From: Peribacillus sp. Bi96
GTDB lineage: Bacteria; Bacillota; Bacilli; Bacillales; DSM-1321
Length of the DNA stretch: 64,000 bases
Assembly: GCF_918698115.1 (NCBI RefSeq)
Contig: NZ_CAKKLV010000011.1
Location: 90,856 to 154,855 of the forward strand
Reading direction: 5' to 3'
The position numbers and the translations under genes were made by a program. Under the pieces are notes generated by a model. That model was not told the DNA's origin, ran no database searches, and was given only the letters and a program-made list of their open reading frames with translations. Of the stretch, positions 9,885 to 22,336 are shown piece by piece. The stretch's first letter is position 1; the number at the start of each line of letters is the position of its first letter.

Positions 9885-12800
9885 ATGGGTACAGTTGAGG
9901 TGTATAAACCGAAAAACCATATCAGATTCGTGACAGCTTCGAGTTTATTTGATGGACATGATGCATCTATCAACATCATGAGGAGGATCCTTCAGTCCAG
10001 CGGCGCGGAAGTTATTCACCTGGGACATAATCGCTCGGTGGAAGAAATCGTGAATGCGGCTATCCAGGAAGATGTCCAAGGCATAGCGATGTCATCCTAC
10101 CAAGGCGGACATGTTGAATATTTCAAATATATGTATGACCTTTTGAAGGAAAAGGGAGCCCAGCACATTCGGATTTTTGCCGGCGGTGGCGGGGTCATCA
10201 TTCCGAGGGAAATCAAGGAACTCCATGATTATGGGATTGCCCGTATTTTCTCCCCTGATGAAGGGCGGGAGTATGGGCTTCAGGGCATGATAAATGTATT
10301 GATGCAGGAGTGTGATTTCTCGACAGTCAAACCATCTTTACAGGAGCACTTTGATGAACTGATTGCAAGGGGAATAAATGCGATTGCGCAATATATTACC
10401 TTTGCCGAAAATAGACACGATGTTTCACATGAATCAGCGGCAGCGGTGGAGAGCCTCTTTGAGCAGATCAAGACATCCGAAAAGAAGGTTCCTGTCCTGG
10501 GGATTACAGGGACGGGCGGAGCGGGGAAGAGTTCTTTGACTGATGAATTGATACGCCGATTCATTAACGAAATTCCAGATGAGAAAGTGGCCATTCTATC
10601 TGTCGATCCGACCAAACAAAAAACAGGCGGTGCCTTGCTGGGTGACAGGATAAGAATGAATGCGATCTTTTCAGAGCGTGTTTATATGCGGAGCTTGGCC
10701 ACGCGTCATTCAAAAAGTGAGTTGTCTTTGGCGATAAAAGATGCCATTTCGGTCGTTAAGGCAGCGGGCTTTGATTTAATCATCGTTGAAACGAGCGGAA
10801 TTGGTCAGGGAGATGCAGAAATTGCCGAGATATGCGATGTATCCATGTATGTAATGACAAGTGAATTCGGTGCACCTTCCCAACTTGAAAAAATTGATAT
10901 GATTGATTATGCAGACTTGATAGTCATTAACAAATATGAGCGCAAAGGATCTGAGGATGCAAAGAACCAAGTTCAAAAACAATATCAACGAAGTCGTACG
11001 CTTTTTGATCAAGATCCATCTGAGATGCCAGTATACGGCACAATAGCTTCCCAATTCAATGACCCAGGTACCAACGCTTTGTTCGCTGCATTGATTGAAA
11101 AGCTTAATGAAAAATCCGGAACGGGCTGGCGTACTGCCTTTTCGAAAGAAGCGGATGTTTACAAGCAAAATGTCATCATTCCAACCGATCGGCGTTATTA
11201 CTTACGTGAAATCAGTGAAACGGTCCGAACATATCATAAGCGCGCGGCTGAACAAGTACGTATTGCCCGCAGGCTTTTCCAACTTGAAGGAGCCATTGAA
11301 GCAGTTAAGGAAAATGAAAACAATGAAGACATGGTAGCTTCTTTGGAAAATTTGAAAAAGGAAACCGCTTCCGAGTTATCTTCAGAATCAAAAAAAATCC
11401 TTTCAGGTTGGATGGATTTGAAAGAAAAATATTCAGGGGAGCAGTTTGTAACAAAAATCAGGGATAAAGAAATCGTCACAAAGCTGAAAACTAAAAGTTT
11501 ATCAGGCTTAATGATTCCGAGAGTGTCACTGCCTAAATATGTGGATTATGGAGAGATTTTAGGATGGGTATTCCGTGAAAACGTTCCGGGCTTTTTTCCG
11601 TATACAGCCGGAGTCTTTCCATTCAAGCGTGAAGGGGAAGACCCAAAGCGGCAATTTGCCGGTGAAGGATCACCCGACCGAACCAACAGACGTTTCCATT
11701 ATTTATCAAAGGATGATAATGCTAAGCGGCTAAGTACGGCTTTCGATTCCGTAACGTTATATGGGGAAGACCCTGATCATCGGCCTGATATCTATGGAAA
11801 GGTAGGGGAAAGCGGAGTCAGTATCTGTACGTTGGATGACATGAAAAAACTGTATGCAGGCTTTGACCTATGCCACCCCTCAACCTCTGTATCCATGACC
11901 ATCAATGGACCGGCACCCATCATTTTGGCGATGTATATGAATACTGCAATCGATCAGCAGATTGAACGAAAAGAAGAAGAGTTAGGCCGCCCCCTTACGG
12001 ATGCAGAAGTGGAAGAAGTCCAGGCATATACTCTTCAAACTGTACGCGGAACTGTTCAAGCGGATATTCTGAAAGAGGACCAAGGACAGAATACATGCAT
12101 CTTCTCTACGGAGTTTGCCTTAAGGTTAATGGGGGATATCCAAGCATATTTCATTGATCATAAAGTAAGGAATTACTACTCCGTATCCATTTCTGGTTAT
12201 CACATTGCCGAAGCGGGCGCCAATCCCATTTCACAACTGGCTTTTACACTGGCGAATGGCTTTACTTATATCGAATATTACTTAAGTCGCGGAATGAATA
12301 TTGATGATTTTGCCCCGAATCTATCTTTCTTCTTCTCTAATGGGCTCGACCCGGAATATACGGTTATCGGGAGGGTGGCAAGAAGGATTTGGGCGACCGT
12401 CATGCGGGATAAATATGGTGCGAATGACCGTAGCCAGAAGCTGAAATATCATATACAGACTTCAGGACGCTCGCTTCATGCTCAAGAAATTGATTTTAAT
12501 GATATCAGAACGACACTTCAGGCGTTAATGGCACTGCAGGACAACTGTAACTCCCTGCATACCAATGCGTACGATGAAGCCATCACGACGCCTACCGAAG
12601 AATCCGTACGCCGTGCGATGGCCATCCAAATGATCATTACAAAAGAGCATGGGCTCTCAAAAAATGAAAACCCGATGCAAGGTGCCTTCATCATCGAGGA
12701 AATGACGGATCTGGTTGAAGAGGCTGTATTGCAAGAGTTCGATCGCATCAATGATCGAGGCGGTGTATTGGGTGCAATGGAGACGCAATATCAGCGCGGA

Positions 12801-13151
12801 AAAATCCAGGATGAATCCATGCATTATGAAATGAAAAAGCATACGGGGGAATTGCCGATCATTGGGGTCAATACGTATTTGAATCCTAATCCTCCTTCCG
12901 AAGAGGCTGTGAATAATATGGAAATCGCCCGTGCAACAAAAGAAGAAAAGGAAGGGCAAATCATAAACTTACAAGCATTTCAGGAAAGGAATAAGGAGAT
13001 TACTGATGAAGCCCTGACAAAATTAAAATTGGCAGCCATGGATGGGAACAATATCTTTGCTGAACTCATGAATTGTGTGAAAGTGGCCAGCCTGGGCCAG
13101 ATAACCCGTGCGCTGTATGATGTTGGCGGACAATATCGAAGAAATATGTAG
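9885..13151 (+). CDS. icmF: Fused isobutyryl-CoA mutase IcmF
   Basis: 1088 residues in one chain: a B12-binding domain first (DGHDAS, His25), a MeaI-type G-protein chaperone domain (P-loop GTGGAGKSS, Lys215), then the mutase TIM barrel with SGYH His773. The reaction is adenosylcobalamin-dependent interconversion of isobutyryl-CoA and butyryl-CoA. Phe591 (KRQFAGEG) and Gln735 (GQNTCIF) stand where methylmalonyl-CoA mutases have Tyr and Arg, marking isobutyryl specificity. Begins 11 bases after tetR with AAGGAGGAG and closes the operon. The domain order differs from MutA/MutB and excludes an ordinary methylmalonyl-CoA mutase. Confidence 0.95.
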   Translation: MGTVEVYKPKNHIRFVTASSLFDGHDASINIMRRILQSSGAEVIHLGHNRSVEEIVNAAIQEDVQGIAMSSYQGGHVEYFKYMYDLLKEKGAQHIRIFAGGGGVIIPREIKELHDYGIARIFSPDEGREYGLQGMINVLMQECDFSTVKPSLQEHFDELIARGINAIAQYITFAENRHDVSHESAAAVESLFEQIKTSEKKVPVLGITGTGGAGKSSLTDELIRRFINEIPDEKVAILSVDPTKQKTGGALLGDRIRMNAIFSERVYMRSLATRHSKSELSLAIKDAISVVKAAGFDLIIVETSGIGQGDAEIAEICDVSMYVMTSEFGAPSQLEKIDMIDYADLIVINKYERKGSEDAKNQVQKQYQRSRTLFDQDPSEMPVYGTIASQFNDPGTNALFAALIEKLNEKSGTGWRTAFSKEADVYKQNVIIPTDRRYYLREISETVRTYHKRAAEQVRIARRLFQLEGAIEAVKENENNEDMVASLENLKKETASELSSESKKILSGWMDLKEKYSGEQFVTKIRDKEIVTKLKTKSLSGLMIPRVSLPKYVDYGEILGWVFRENVPGFFPYTAGVFPFKREGEDPKRQFAGEGSPDRTNRRFHYLSKDDNAKRLSTAFDSVTLYGEDPDHRPDIYGKVGESGVSICTLDDMKKLYAGFDLCHPSTSVSMTINGPAPIILAMYMNTAIDQQIERKEEELGRPLTDAEVEEVQAYTLQTVRGTVQADILKEDQGQNTCIFSTEFALRLMGDIQAYFIDHKVRNYYSVSISGYHIAEAGANPISQLAFTLANGFTYIEYYLSRGMNIDDFAPNLSFFFSNGLDPEYTVIGRVARRIWATVMRDKYGANDRSQKLKYHIQTSGRSLHAQEIDFNDIRTTLQALMALQDNCNSLHTNAYDEAITTPTEESVRRAMAIQMIITKEHGLSKNENPMQGAFIIEEMTDLVEEAVLQEFDRINDRGGVLGAMETQYQRGKIQDESMHYEMKKHTGELPIIGVNTYLNPNPPSEEAVNNMEIARATKEEKEGQIINLQAFQERNKEITDEALTKLKLAAMDGNNIFAELMNCVKVASLGQITRALYDVGGQYRRNM

Positions 13152-13160
13152 AGGTAAGAA

Positions 13161-13188
13161 GGGGGATCCAGGTAGGGTCCCCTTTTTT
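13161..13188 (+). terminator. Terminator after icmF
   Basis: GGGGATCC pairs with GGGTCCCC (one G-T pair) around a short loop, followed by six T. It ends the thiolase-icmF operon. Confidence 0.8.
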
Positions 13189-13287
13189 GATAACTTCCGT
13201 ATTTTTTTCACAAAATGTAAATTTTCCCTTATAATTAATTGGAAAAGGGGCAAAAATGATGAATCAGCCCCCATTGGAGTTGAGGAA

Positions 13288-13449
13288 ATGAACCTGAAAA
13301 TGATTGGATTAATCATAGGTTACATTCTTGCCATCATTTTTTTATTTGAGCTGTATGAGCATCAATTGGGTGCCATTTCTTTTTTTATCCTGGCTATTGT
13401 TTTTTTTTCGGCAGCCTATCGTCAGAAATCGAAGAAAGAGAGTAAATAA
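13288..13449 (+). CDS. Small hydrophobic membrane protein, unknown
   Basis: 53 residues with two predicted membrane helices (about 5-24 and 27-44) and a basic tail (RQKSKKESK). The ATG at 13288 follows TTGAGGAA. An 11-codon reading frame starts at 13256 and its TGA overlaps this ATG, so translation may be coupled. I do not recognise the family. It stands alone between icmF and rpoE. Confidence 0.55.
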   Translation: MNLKMIGLIIGYILAIIFLFELYEHQLGAISFFILAIVFFSAAYRQKSKKESK

Positions 13450-13659
13450 TTTTTGCTTTTGGGTTCCTGATAACATAGACATCAAGGTAAATCTGTGAAA
13501 GTATCAGATAGAACTAGCATAAACCCATTTAGATTGTTTATAATGGAGTATATGTCTAGCAGGAATTGTCGTTATTTTATCGAAATACTGTTTTAGATTA
13601 TTTTTTTATGTAAAAAAACACGGCATTCAGTGTTTGAATAGAGAAGGGAAGTGCGGAAT

Positions 13660-14241
13660 TTGAGTTTAAAACAATACTCAAAAGAGCAATTATTGGAAAT
13701 GTCCTTAATAGAGATGGCATATGATTTATTAGTGGAAAGAAATGAACCGATTCCATTCAAAGATTTAATAAGTGAATTAGCTTCGCTGCATAATTTATCT
13801 AAAGCGGCAGTGGCAAAAAAAATTGCACAATTCTATACGGATTTAAATGTGGATGGCCGCTTCACTTCACTTGGTGACAACCGCTGGGGATTGAAAACAT
13901 GGTATCCAGTTGACCAAATTGAAGAAGAAGTCGTACATGTTGTAAAACCGAAAAAGAAAAAGAAAGCTAAAAAAGCTGCTGTCGTTATCGATGATTTTGA
14001 TGAACTTGAAGATGAAGATCTTGATTTTGAAGAAGATGTCGATGATTTGGACGAGGATGAAGATGACGAGGAAGATGATATCCTAGGTTCTCCAGTTCTC
14101 GACGAAGTGCTATTGGATGATGAAGTGGATGAAGATGACGATCTGGAAGAAGAAATAATTGAAGATGATGCATTTGTCCTGGAAGATGATGAGGACGAAG
14201 ATGAAGACGAAGAAGAATTCGATGAAGAGAAAGATAAATAA
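13660..14241 (+). CDS. rpoE: RNA polymerase delta subunit
   Basis: 193 residues. An N-terminal HARE-type winged helix (about 1-90; SLKQYSKEQ, AQFYTDLN, WGLKTWYP) is followed by a basic KKKKKAKKA patch and a long Asp/Glu-rich disordered tail. Delta recycles RNA polymerase and makes it sensitive to initiating NTP levels. I choose TTG at 13660 over GTG at 13651: it aligns with the B. subtilis MGIKQYS start and has a workable spacer after AGAAGGGA, whereas the GTG abuts it. Position before pyrG is conserved in Bacillus. Confidence 0.92.
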   Translation: MSLKQYSKEQLLEMSLIEMAYDLLVERNEPIPFKDLISELASLHNLSKAAVAKKIAQFYTDLNVDGRFTSLGDNRWGLKTWYPVDQIEEEVVHVVKPKKKKKAKKAAVVIDDFDELEDEDLDFEEDVDDLDEDEDDEEDDILGSPVLDEVLLDDEVDEDDDLEEEIIEDDAFVLEDDEDEDEDEEEFDEEKDK

Positions 14242-14251
14242 ATAATCGCCC

Positions 14252-14280
14252 TTGACTTTTTGAGGCGAAATTTGTAGAAT
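14252..14280 (+). promoter_or_regulatory. pyrG promoter
   Basis: TTGACT (14252-14257), 17 bp, TAGAAT (14275-14280), starting 11 bases after the rpoE stop. The predicted transcript begins with GGGCTC at 14288, seven bases past the -10, the initial sequence known from B. subtilis pyrG. Confidence 0.85.
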
Positions 14281-14287
14281 CATTTTT

Positions 14288-14361
14288 GGGCTCCTTAAAA
14301 AAGGACACAATGATTAAATTATACCGCTCCCTTACTTTTATTGTAAGCGGAGCGTTTTTGT
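14288..14361 (+). promoter_or_regulatory. pyrG CTP-sensing attenuator (reiterative transcription) and terminator
   Basis: The transcript would start GGGCTC (14288). A terminator hairpin follows, with C/T-rich left arm CGCTCCCTTAC (14325-14335), right arm GTAAGCGGAGCG (14343-14354) and a T-run. In B. subtilis, low CTP makes polymerase stutter and add extra G at the 5' end; these pair with the CUCCCUU-type arm and prevent termination. All parts are present here. The hairpin also serves as the rpoE terminator. Confidence 0.85.
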
Positions 14362-16255
<1,894 letters not shown>

Positions 16256-16258
16256 TAC

Positions 16259-16290
16259 AAAAAAAAACAGCCTTTGGGCTGTTTTTTTTG
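16259..16290. terminator. Bidirectional terminator between pyrG and ywjG
   Basis: CAGCC-TTTG-GGCTG stem flanked by an A-run on the left and a T-run on the right, so it works for both converging genes. Confidence 0.85.
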
Positions 16291-16298
16291 TTTAATAA

Positions 16299-16829
16299 TT
16301 ATTCTTCATCTTTATATTCTCGTATAATTTCTTCAAGTGTGAATTTAATTCCATAATAAGCGAAAAGAGCAGCAATGAGGGTGGGGTACCCATATCGATT
16401 GCCGGTTTCATCGGGAATCAATCCTCGTTGGATTCGTAAATCGATATGTACGTCAGCCAGCTCTGAAAGAGAATCTTCTTTAGGAGGAACGGATGTAGAT
16501 ACCGCAACAAATGGTATATCTTTTTCCTTTAGTTGTTGTGCCAGCTTCAATGCTTCCATATCATCGGAATGGCGACTGAATATAAGAAAACGATCTTCTC
16601 GGGAAATGGTTTCGCCTTCTTCGTACCTTTTTACGCTTGGAAATGGTTCTGCCCCTTCCACAGCCTCGGCAGTGACACCTTGCATTTCACCAAAACCGTG
16701 AATGAAAATGGAGCCATCCCCAACCGCGGCCTGGGCGAGCAGGCGACCGGCATCCTCCATTTCAAAGGTTTCATTTTCAATCATTTTTTTAAATAAACCG
16801 CTTATCTGTGTTGAGAAAATTTTTAACAT
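16299..16829 (-). CDS. ywjG: DUF2529 protein YwjG
   Basis: 176 residues, cytosolic, unknown role. The sequence (GDGSIFIHGFGEM, FSRHSDDMEAL, IPFVAVST) has the alternating strands and phosphosugar-loop look of SIS-like folds. ATG at 16829 follows AAAGGAGT. It converges on pyrG in the same orientation and position as ywjG of B. subtilis, which supports the assignment. No catalytic residues can be named. Confidence 0.82.
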   Translation of the reverse strand: MLKIFSTQISGLFKKMIENETFEMEDAGRLLAQAAVGDGSIFIHGFGEMQGVTAEAVEGAEPFPSVKRYEEGETISREDRFLIFSRHSDDMEALKLAQQLKEKDIPFVAVSTSVPPKEDSLSELADVHIDLRIQRGLIPDETGNRYGYPTLIAALFAYYGIKFTLEEIIREYKDEE

Positions 16830-16976
16830 GATCAGGGACTCCTTTAAAAAATAGTACCTTTATTATAAAGGACTTTCCCTTGCATTGACAGGTTTCGGGG
16901 CTTTTGATCCTAAGGGTTGAATTTACTAAATCGATCGAAAAAACAAAAAAATTAAAATTCCTTTTAGCTATATAGC

Positions 16977-17001
16977 AGGAATTTTGTTACAATTATCGAA
17001 T
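16977..17001 (+). promoter_or_regulatory. Sigma-H promoter of spo0F
   Basis: AGGAATT (16977-16983), 11 bases, ATCGAAT (16995-17001) fits the sigma-H pattern RnAGGAwWW-N11/12-RnnGAAT. spo0F is sigma-H dependent in B. subtilis. A Spo0A-box-like TGTCGAT (one mismatch) lies at 17088-17094. The rest of the 315-bp gap upstream of spo0F shows no gene. Confidence 0.72.
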
Positions 17002-17144
17002 ATGAACAAAGAAATCATGAATGAGAATAAATGCATTAGGCCTCACAATTTGACGCAATCTATGTAACTACCCTTTTTTGGGTAATATGTCGATTAGGCT
17101 GATACATTTAATTTTATAAAATCTGAAAGAGTAGAGGTGATAAA

Positions 17145-17516
17145 ATGTCAGGGAAAATATTAATTGTTGATGATCAATTTGGGATACGTATTTTATTGAA
17201 CGAGGTTTTACATAAAGAAGGGTACGAAACATTTCAAGCCGCAAATGGCATTCAAGCCCTGGAAGTGCTAAATAATCATTCACCTGATCTTGTATTACTG
17301 GATATGAAGATTCCGGGAATGGATGGCATAGAGATCCTGAAAAGGATGAAAGTGGTCGATCCGGATATCCGGGTCATAATCATGACCGCATATGGTGAAC
17401 TTGATATGATTCAAGAAGCAAAAGATTTAGGGGCAATGACCCATTTTGCAAAGCCATTTGATATTGATGATATCAGAAAAGCCGTTCGTGAATATTTACC
17501 TATTCAGTCCAGTTAA
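17145..17516 (+). CDS. spo0F: Sporulation phosphorelay response regulator Spo0F
   Basis: 123 residues, a single receiver domain without output domain. Acidic pocket Asp9-Asp10, phosphoacceptor Asp53 (VLLDMKIPG), Thr81 region (IMTAYGE) and Lys103 (HFAKPFD). It accepts phosphate from sporulation kinases and passes it to Spo0B. Nearly identical to B. subtilis around the kinase/Spo0B contact surface ([12 protein letters not shown]). The GAGGTGAT site precedes the ATG. Confidence 0.96.
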   Translation: MSGKILIVDDQFGIRILLNEVLHKEGYETFQAANGIQALEVLNNHSPDLVLLDMKIPGMDGIEILKRMKVVDPDIRVIIMTAYGELDMIQEAKDLGAMTHFAKPFDIDDIRKAVREYLPIQSS

Positions 17517-17551
17517 TGGTCTGAAATTTAATAGGATGGACTGAAGAATTG

Positions 17552-17587
17552 TCGCGGCTATCTTTTTAAGATGGGCCGTGTTTTTTT
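17552..17587 (+). terminator. Terminator after spo0F
   Basis: Stem CGCGGCTATCTT / AAGATGGGCCGTG with mismatches, followed by seven T. Confidence 0.72.
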
Positions 17588-17760
17588 GGAATGAAATTTG
17601 AGACGCGATATAGTGTATTTGTTGCTGTTTTTTTGATGTATTGATATGCTAAAAGAGGAGAGATATTCTGATTAATAAGCGTATGCTACTTTGGTTTTAG
17701 GGAATATCTAGAAAGAATTAACTTTAAAAATAAAAACACCCACTAGTAGGAGGAAATCGA

Positions 17761-18618
17761 ATGCCTTTAGTTTCTATGAAAGATATGCTGAATAAAGCTC
17801 TTGATGAAAAATATGCAGTAGGTCAATTCAATATCAACAACCTGGAATGGACTCAAGCTATTCTAGCTGCTGCAGAAGAAGAGAAATCTCCAGTCATCCT
17901 TGGTGTTTCCGAAGGGGCTGCCCGGCATATGGGTGGTTTCAAAACGACTGTCATGATGGTTCAAGGATTGTTGGAAGACATGAAAATTACAGTTCCTGTG
18001 GCCATTCACCTTGACCATGGTTCAAGTTTTGATAAATGTAAAGAAGCCATCGAGGCTGGATTCACTTCAGTAATGATCGATGCATCACATCATCCGATTG
18101 AAGAAAACATCGAAACAACTAAGAAGGTTGTTGAATTCGCTCACGCACGAAATGTTTCCGTTGAAGCAGAAGTCGGCACAGTTGGTGGACAAGAAGATGA
18201 TATAATCGCTGATGGAGTCGTATATGCGGATCCTCAAGAATGTGAACAATTAGTTAAGGAAACGAATGTTGATTGTTTTGCTCCAGCATTGGGATCCGTT
18301 CACGGGCCATATAAAGGTGAGCCTGACCTTGGCTATAAAGAAATGGAAGAAGTACGGGATTTAACTCAAAAACCTTTAGTTCTTCATGGCGGCACAGGCA
18401 TTCCTACTAAAGATATCCAAAAAGCCATTTCACTTGGAACATCAAAAATCAATGTGAATACGGAAAACCAAATCGTTTTCACAAAAGCTGTCCGTGAGAT
18501 TCTAAATAACGATGCAGAAGTATACGATCCGCGTAAATACATGGTTCCTGGCCGTGAAGCGATTAAGGAAACTGTCATCGGCAAAATTCGTGAATTTGGT
18601 TCAAACGGTAAAGCATAA
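17761..18618 (+). CDS. fbaA: Class II fructose-1,6-bisphosphate aldolase
   Basis: 285 residues, the normal length. Zinc and catalytic residues are visible: HLDHGSS (His83, Asp85, His86), [11 protein letters not shown] and VLHGGTGIP. It splits fructose bisphosphate into two trioses and works backwards in gluconeogenesis. AGGAGG precedes the ATG. With tal and glpX nearby it forms a central-carbon cluster conserved in Bacillus. Confidence 0.97.
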   Translation: MPLVSMKDMLNKALDEKYAVGQFNINNLEWTQAILAAAEEEKSPVILGVSEGAARHMGGFKTTVMMVQGLLEDMKITVPVAIHLDHGSSFDKCKEAIEAGFTSVMIDASHHPIEENIETTKKVVEFAHARNVSVEAEVGTVGGQEDDIIADGVVYADPQECEQLVKETNVDCFAPALGSVHGPYKGEPDLGYKEMEEVRDLTQKPLVLHGGTGIPTKDIQKAISLGTSKINVNTENQIVFTKAVREILNNDAEVYDPRKYMVPGREAIKETVIGKIREFGSNGKA

Positions 18619-18675
18619 TTTCAAATGCAACCAGGGCTTACATCCCTTAAATGCATGAAAACAAAGGTAATAACT

Positions 18676-18710
18676 CCATTGGGGGGCATCCCCCCTAATG
18701 GTTTCTTTTA
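18676..18710 (+). terminator. Terminator after fbaA
   Basis: CCATTGGGGGG pairs with CCCCCC-T-AATGG (one bulged T), followed by TTTCTTTT. Confidence 0.8.
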
Positions 18711-18802
18711 AATGCAGGGCGGAATAGGAGCTCTATTTTTTGAACAATTAGATTTCAAAAAATAGAGAATGAAAAAAATCGATTACATACGGAGGATAAT
18801 TT

Positions 18803-19453
18803 ATGAAATTCTTTATAGATACAGCAAACATGGAAGAAATCGAACAAGCGCACCAACTTGGCGTTTTAGCAGGAGTTACGACTAACCCATCCCTTGTTGC
18901 AAGAGAAAAGGGAGTTTCTTTCCATGACCGCCTTAAAGAAATCACAAACCTTGTTAAGGAATCCGTTTCTGCAGAAGTCATCGCGCTTGATTTTGAAGGA
19001 ATGATGGCTGAAGCGAAAGAACTTGTTGCAATTGCACCTAATATCACGATTAAAGTACCAATGACTCCAGACGGTTTGAAGGCTGTTGCAGCTTTAACAA
19101 AACAGGGTGTCAAAACAAATGTAACCCTTATTTTCAGTGCTAACCAAGCATTATTGGCTGCTAGGGCTGGAGCAACTTACGTATCGCCATTTTTAGGGCG
19201 CTTGGATGATATCGGCCAAAATGGTTTGGATTTAATCTCGGATATTGCTGATATCTTTGCAATCCATGATATCAATGCCGAGATCATTGCAGCTTCTATC
19301 CGCCATCCGATGCACATTACGGAAGCGGCACTTAAAGGAGCGCATATTGCAACAATCCCTTATAAAGTTTTAATGCAATTATTCCACCACCCATTAACGG
19401 ACAAAGGAATTGAAGCTTTCTTGAAGGATTGGAATTCACGTACAGAAGCATAA
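18803..19453 (+). CDS. tal: Transaldolase (small TalC/FSA-like class)
   Basis: 216 residues, the short class (YwjH). Schiff-base Lys84 lies in ITIKVPMT; other family segments are [19 protein letters not shown] and SPFLGRLDD. It moves a dihydroxyacetone unit between sugar phosphates in the pentose phosphate pathway. Some members of this fold act as fructose-6-phosphate aldolases; the neighbours favour transaldolase. A GGAGGA site precedes the ATG. Confidence 0.92.
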   Translation: MKFFIDTANMEEIEQAHQLGVLAGVTTNPSLVAREKGVSFHDRLKEITNLVKESVSAEVIALDFEGMMAEAKELVAIAPNITIKVPMTPDGLKAVAALTKQGVKTNVTLIFSANQALLAARAGATYVSPFLGRLDDIGQNGLDLISDIADIFAIHDINAEIIAASIRHPMHITEAALKGAHIATIPYKVLMQLFHHPLTDKGIEAFLKDWNSRTEA

Positions 19454-19663
19454 TTCCTTGCCGCTAAGTCGCTATAGATTGCACCGGTAAAATAAAAATT
19501 AACATAAATTAGAAATTTTTATCTTTTTTTTACATGAATTTTCTACTTTTGTGTAAACTAAAGAACTAGATAGTGAATGTTGTCGGATTATGCAATTTTC
19601 TTGTGGTAAAATATTACTTTTGAAAAGTAGCTTCTAAGTGCTTAGCGTGGAAGGGAGTATATT

Positions 19664-20947
19664 ATGGAAAAACTTAAAATTGCCGGTGGCTATCCTTTAA
19701 AGGGAAGCATTCGTGTCAGCGGTGCAAAAAATAGTGCGGTCGCCCTTATCCCTGCAACAATTTTAGCGGACTCTCCTGTAACGATTGAAGGCCTGCCTGA
19801 TATATCGGATGTACAGATGCTGAAAGCGTTAATGGAGGAAATTGGCGGCGAGGTTTCCTTTGATGATGGAGAAATGACAGTGAATCCCAGCAAGATGATT
19901 TCAATGCCTCTTCCCAATGGACGAGTGAAGAAGTTACGTGCCTCTTATTATTTAATGGGGGCTATGCTTGGTAAATTCAAGAAGGCAGTGATTGGCTTGC
20001 CTGGTGGCTGCCATTTAGGACCTCGCCCAATAGATCAGCATATAAAAGGGTTTGAAGCACTTGGCGCACAGGTGACGAATGAACAAGGAGCCATTTACCT
20101 TAGGGCGGACGAGCTACGGGGCGCACGCATTTATTTGGATGTCGTTAGTGTCGGGGCAACGATTAATATTATGCTTGCCGCCGTTTTGGCCAAAGGCCGC
20201 ACCGTGATCGAAAATGCTGCGAAAGAACCGGAGATCATTGATGTTGCCACTTTGTTGACTAATATGGGTGCGAAAATCAAGGGTGCCGGAACAGATATCA
20301 TTCGTATTGATGGTGTGGAAAGTTTGCATGGGTGTAAACATACGATCATACCAGATCGGATTGAAGCAGGGACTTTCATGATTTTAGCCGCTGCAGTCGG
20401 TGAAGGAATCTTGATTGATAATGTCATCCCCCAGCATTTGGAGTCATTGACTGCTAAAATGAGGGAAATGGGTATAAATATTGAGGCCGGTGATGATCAG
20501 ATATTTGTCTCACCAGGAGAAAAATATAAATCCGTTGATATTAAGACATTGGTTTACCCTGGCTTTCCGACAGATCTTCAGCAGCCTTTCACGTCTCTTT
20601 TAACAAAAGCAAGTGGTTCGAGCATGGTGACAGATACGATTTACGGGGCACGATTTAAGCATATTGATGAGCTGCGACGCATGAATGCTAAGATCAAGGT
20701 CGAGGGCAGAGCGGGCATCATTGATGGTCCTGTCCAACTTCATGGAGCAAAAGTGAAGGCGAGCGATTTACGTGCCGGAGCGGCTTTAGTCATTGCTGGC
20801 TTAATGGCCGAAGGGATTACTGAAGTGACCGGGCTTGAACATATAGATCGTGGATATAGCCATCTAGTTGAGAAACTTTCAGGTTTGGGAGCAACGATTT
20901 GGCGTGAAGAAATGACACAAGAAGAGGTGGAGCAGCTGAAAAGCTGA
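19664..20947 (+). CDS. murAB: UDP-GlcNAc 1-carboxyvinyltransferase, paralogue 2 (MurAB/MurZ)
   Basis: 427 residues, EPSP-synthase fold with an internal repeat. The first committed step of peptidoglycan synthesis: transfer of enolpyruvyl from PEP to UDP-GlcNAc. Catalytic Cys116 is present ([15 protein letters not shown]). GAKNS at 20-24 is the substrate loop. The start follows GGAAGGGAG. A second copy, murAA, lies at 59.2 kb; position between tal and glpX identifies this as the MurZ paralogue. Confidence 0.95.
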   Translation: MEKLKIAGGYPLKGSIRVSGAKNSAVALIPATILADSPVTIEGLPDISDVQMLKALMEEIGGEVSFDDGEMTVNPSKMISMPLPNGRVKKLRASYYLMGAMLGKFKKAVIGLPGGCHLGPRPIDQHIKGFEALGAQVTNEQGAIYLRADELRGARIYLDVVSVGATINIMLAAVLAKGRTVIENAAKEPEIIDVATLLTNMGAKIKGAGTDIIRIDGVESLHGCKHTIIPDRIEAGTFMILAAAVGEGILIDNVIPQHLESLTAKMREMGINIEAGDDQIFVSPGEKYKSVDIKTLVYPGFPTDLQQPFTSLLTKASGSSMVTDTIYGARFKHIDELRRMNAKIKVEGRAGIIDGPVQLHGAKVKASDLRAGAALVIAGLMAEGITEVTGLEHIDRGYSHLVEKLSGLGATIWREEMTQEEVEQLKS

Positions 20948-21046
20948 TCCCTTTTCTTGTTACCTCATTGTGTTACTATATATGATATAATGTGTTATAC
21001 TAATATATAAATAAATCATGCTATTGTACATGAGGGGGAACCGGAA

Positions 21047-22009
21047 ATGGAAAGAAGTTTATCGATGGAGCTTGTTCGCGTAACAGAGGCGGCGGCACTG
21101 AATTCTGCTCGTTGGATGGGAAGAGGAAAGAAAGACGAAGCAGATGATGCAGCAACCTCTGCAATGCGGGATGTTTTCAATACAATTCCTATGCAAGGAA
21201 CAGTTGTAATCGGTGAAGGGGAAATGGATGAAGCGCCAATGCTTTATATTGGCGAAAAACTTGGTACTGGTCTTGGGCCACTAGTGGATGTTGCGGTGGA
21301 TCCATTAGAAGGAACGAATATCGTTGCATCAGGCGGCTGGAATGCTTTGGCTGTCTTGGCTATAGCCGATAAAGGGAATTTGCTTCATGCACCGGATATG
21401 TATATGGATAAAATAGCCGTTGGTCCTGAGGCTGTAGGTCAGATTGATATCAATGCTTCTGTATTGGACAACCTGAAAGCGGTAGCTAAGGCAAAAAATA
21501 AAGATATCCAAGACGTAGTTGCCACTGTATTGAACCGCGATCGTCATTCGAAAATCATTCATGAACTTCGTGAAGCAGGGGCACGTATTAAGTTGATTAA
21601 CGATGGAGATGTAGCGGGAGCCATCAATACGGCTTTCGATCTTACTGGTGTTGACATCTTATTCGGTTCAGGCGGAGCTCCAGAGGGTGTCATTGCAGCT
21701 GTTGCTTTAAAATGCCTCGGTGGAGAAATCCAAGGTAAGCTTCTTCCTCAAAGTGATGAAGAAGTGGAACGCTGTGGAAAAATGGGCCTAGATTTAGGAA
21801 GAGTTCTAAGAATGGAAGACCTTGTTCGCGGAGATGACGCAATTTTTGCTGCAACAGGTGTGACGGATGGGGAACTTTTACGTGGCGTTCAATTTAAAGG
21901 GCATTACGGCGAAACACAATCCGTGGTCATGCGTGCCAAATCAGGAACAGTTCGCTTCATTGATGGGCGTCATAGTCTAAAAATTAAACCAAATGGTTTG
22001 ATAGACTGA
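21047..22009 (+). CDS. glpX: Class II fructose-1,6-bisphosphatase GlpX
   Basis: 320 residues. The Mg-dependent motifs [11 protein letters not shown] and VDPLEGTN mark the inositol-phosphatase-like fold. It removes the 1-phosphate of fructose bisphosphate in gluconeogenesis. Preceded by GAGGGGGA. It lies between murAB and rho as in B. subtilis (ywjI). Confidence 0.95.
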   Translation: MERSLSMELVRVTEAAALNSARWMGRGKKDEADDAATSAMRDVFNTIPMQGTVVIGEGEMDEAPMLYIGEKLGTGLGPLVDVAVDPLEGTNIVASGGWNALAVLAIADKGNLLHAPDMYMDKIAVGPEAVGQIDINASVLDNLKAVAKAKNKDIQDVVATVLNRDRHSKIIHELREAGARIKLINDGDVAGAINTAFDLTGVDILFGSGGAPEGVIAAVALKCLGGEIQGKLLPQSDEEVERCGKMGLDLGRVLRMEDLVRGDDAIFAATGVTDGELLRGVQFKGHYGETQSVVMRAKSGTVRFIDGRHSLKIKPNGLID

Positions 22010-22034
22010 GATCGTTTTTCAGAAAAAACACCGA

Positions 22035-22072
22035 GAGAAAGCGAGCGGTTCCATCGCTCGCTTTCTCTTTTA
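22035..22072 (+). terminator. Strong terminator after glpX
   Basis: A 13-bp perfect stem, GAGAAAGCGAGCG with its complement at 22055-22067, 7-base loop, then TTTT. Confidence 0.9.
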
Positions 22073-22336
22073 AAAAATTTAAGTTGAATAATTAAAATAA
22101 AAAAAGTAAAATAAAGCTTGGTCTACTATTAATTGATTGATATATATAAAATCTGCCCTTTCACTCCAAACTTCAAGAAGCCTTCAAATAATTTTCTTCT
22201 TTACATGTAAAAATGTATCATCCTTTCTAAGAAAACTCTGGTCGGGTACATGGATTGCGGTTTTTCTTCCATCTAACAAACCATTTCTTTTTCAGTATGG
22301 GTGAAAACGTTTAATTAATAAAAGTGTGGTGTCATA
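22073..22336 (+). other. rho leader region
   Basis: 264 AT-rich bases with C/T-rich stretches (for example 22137-22236). I see no gene and no clear hairpin terminator. In B. subtilis, rho limits its own expression through its leader; a C-rich unstructured leader would suit this, but nothing here proves it. Confidence 0.4.

Noticed and set aside
9885..13151. Methylmalonyl-CoA mutase
   Set aside because: Domain order (B12-binding, G-protein, mutase in one chain) and Phe591/Gln735 indicate IcmF.
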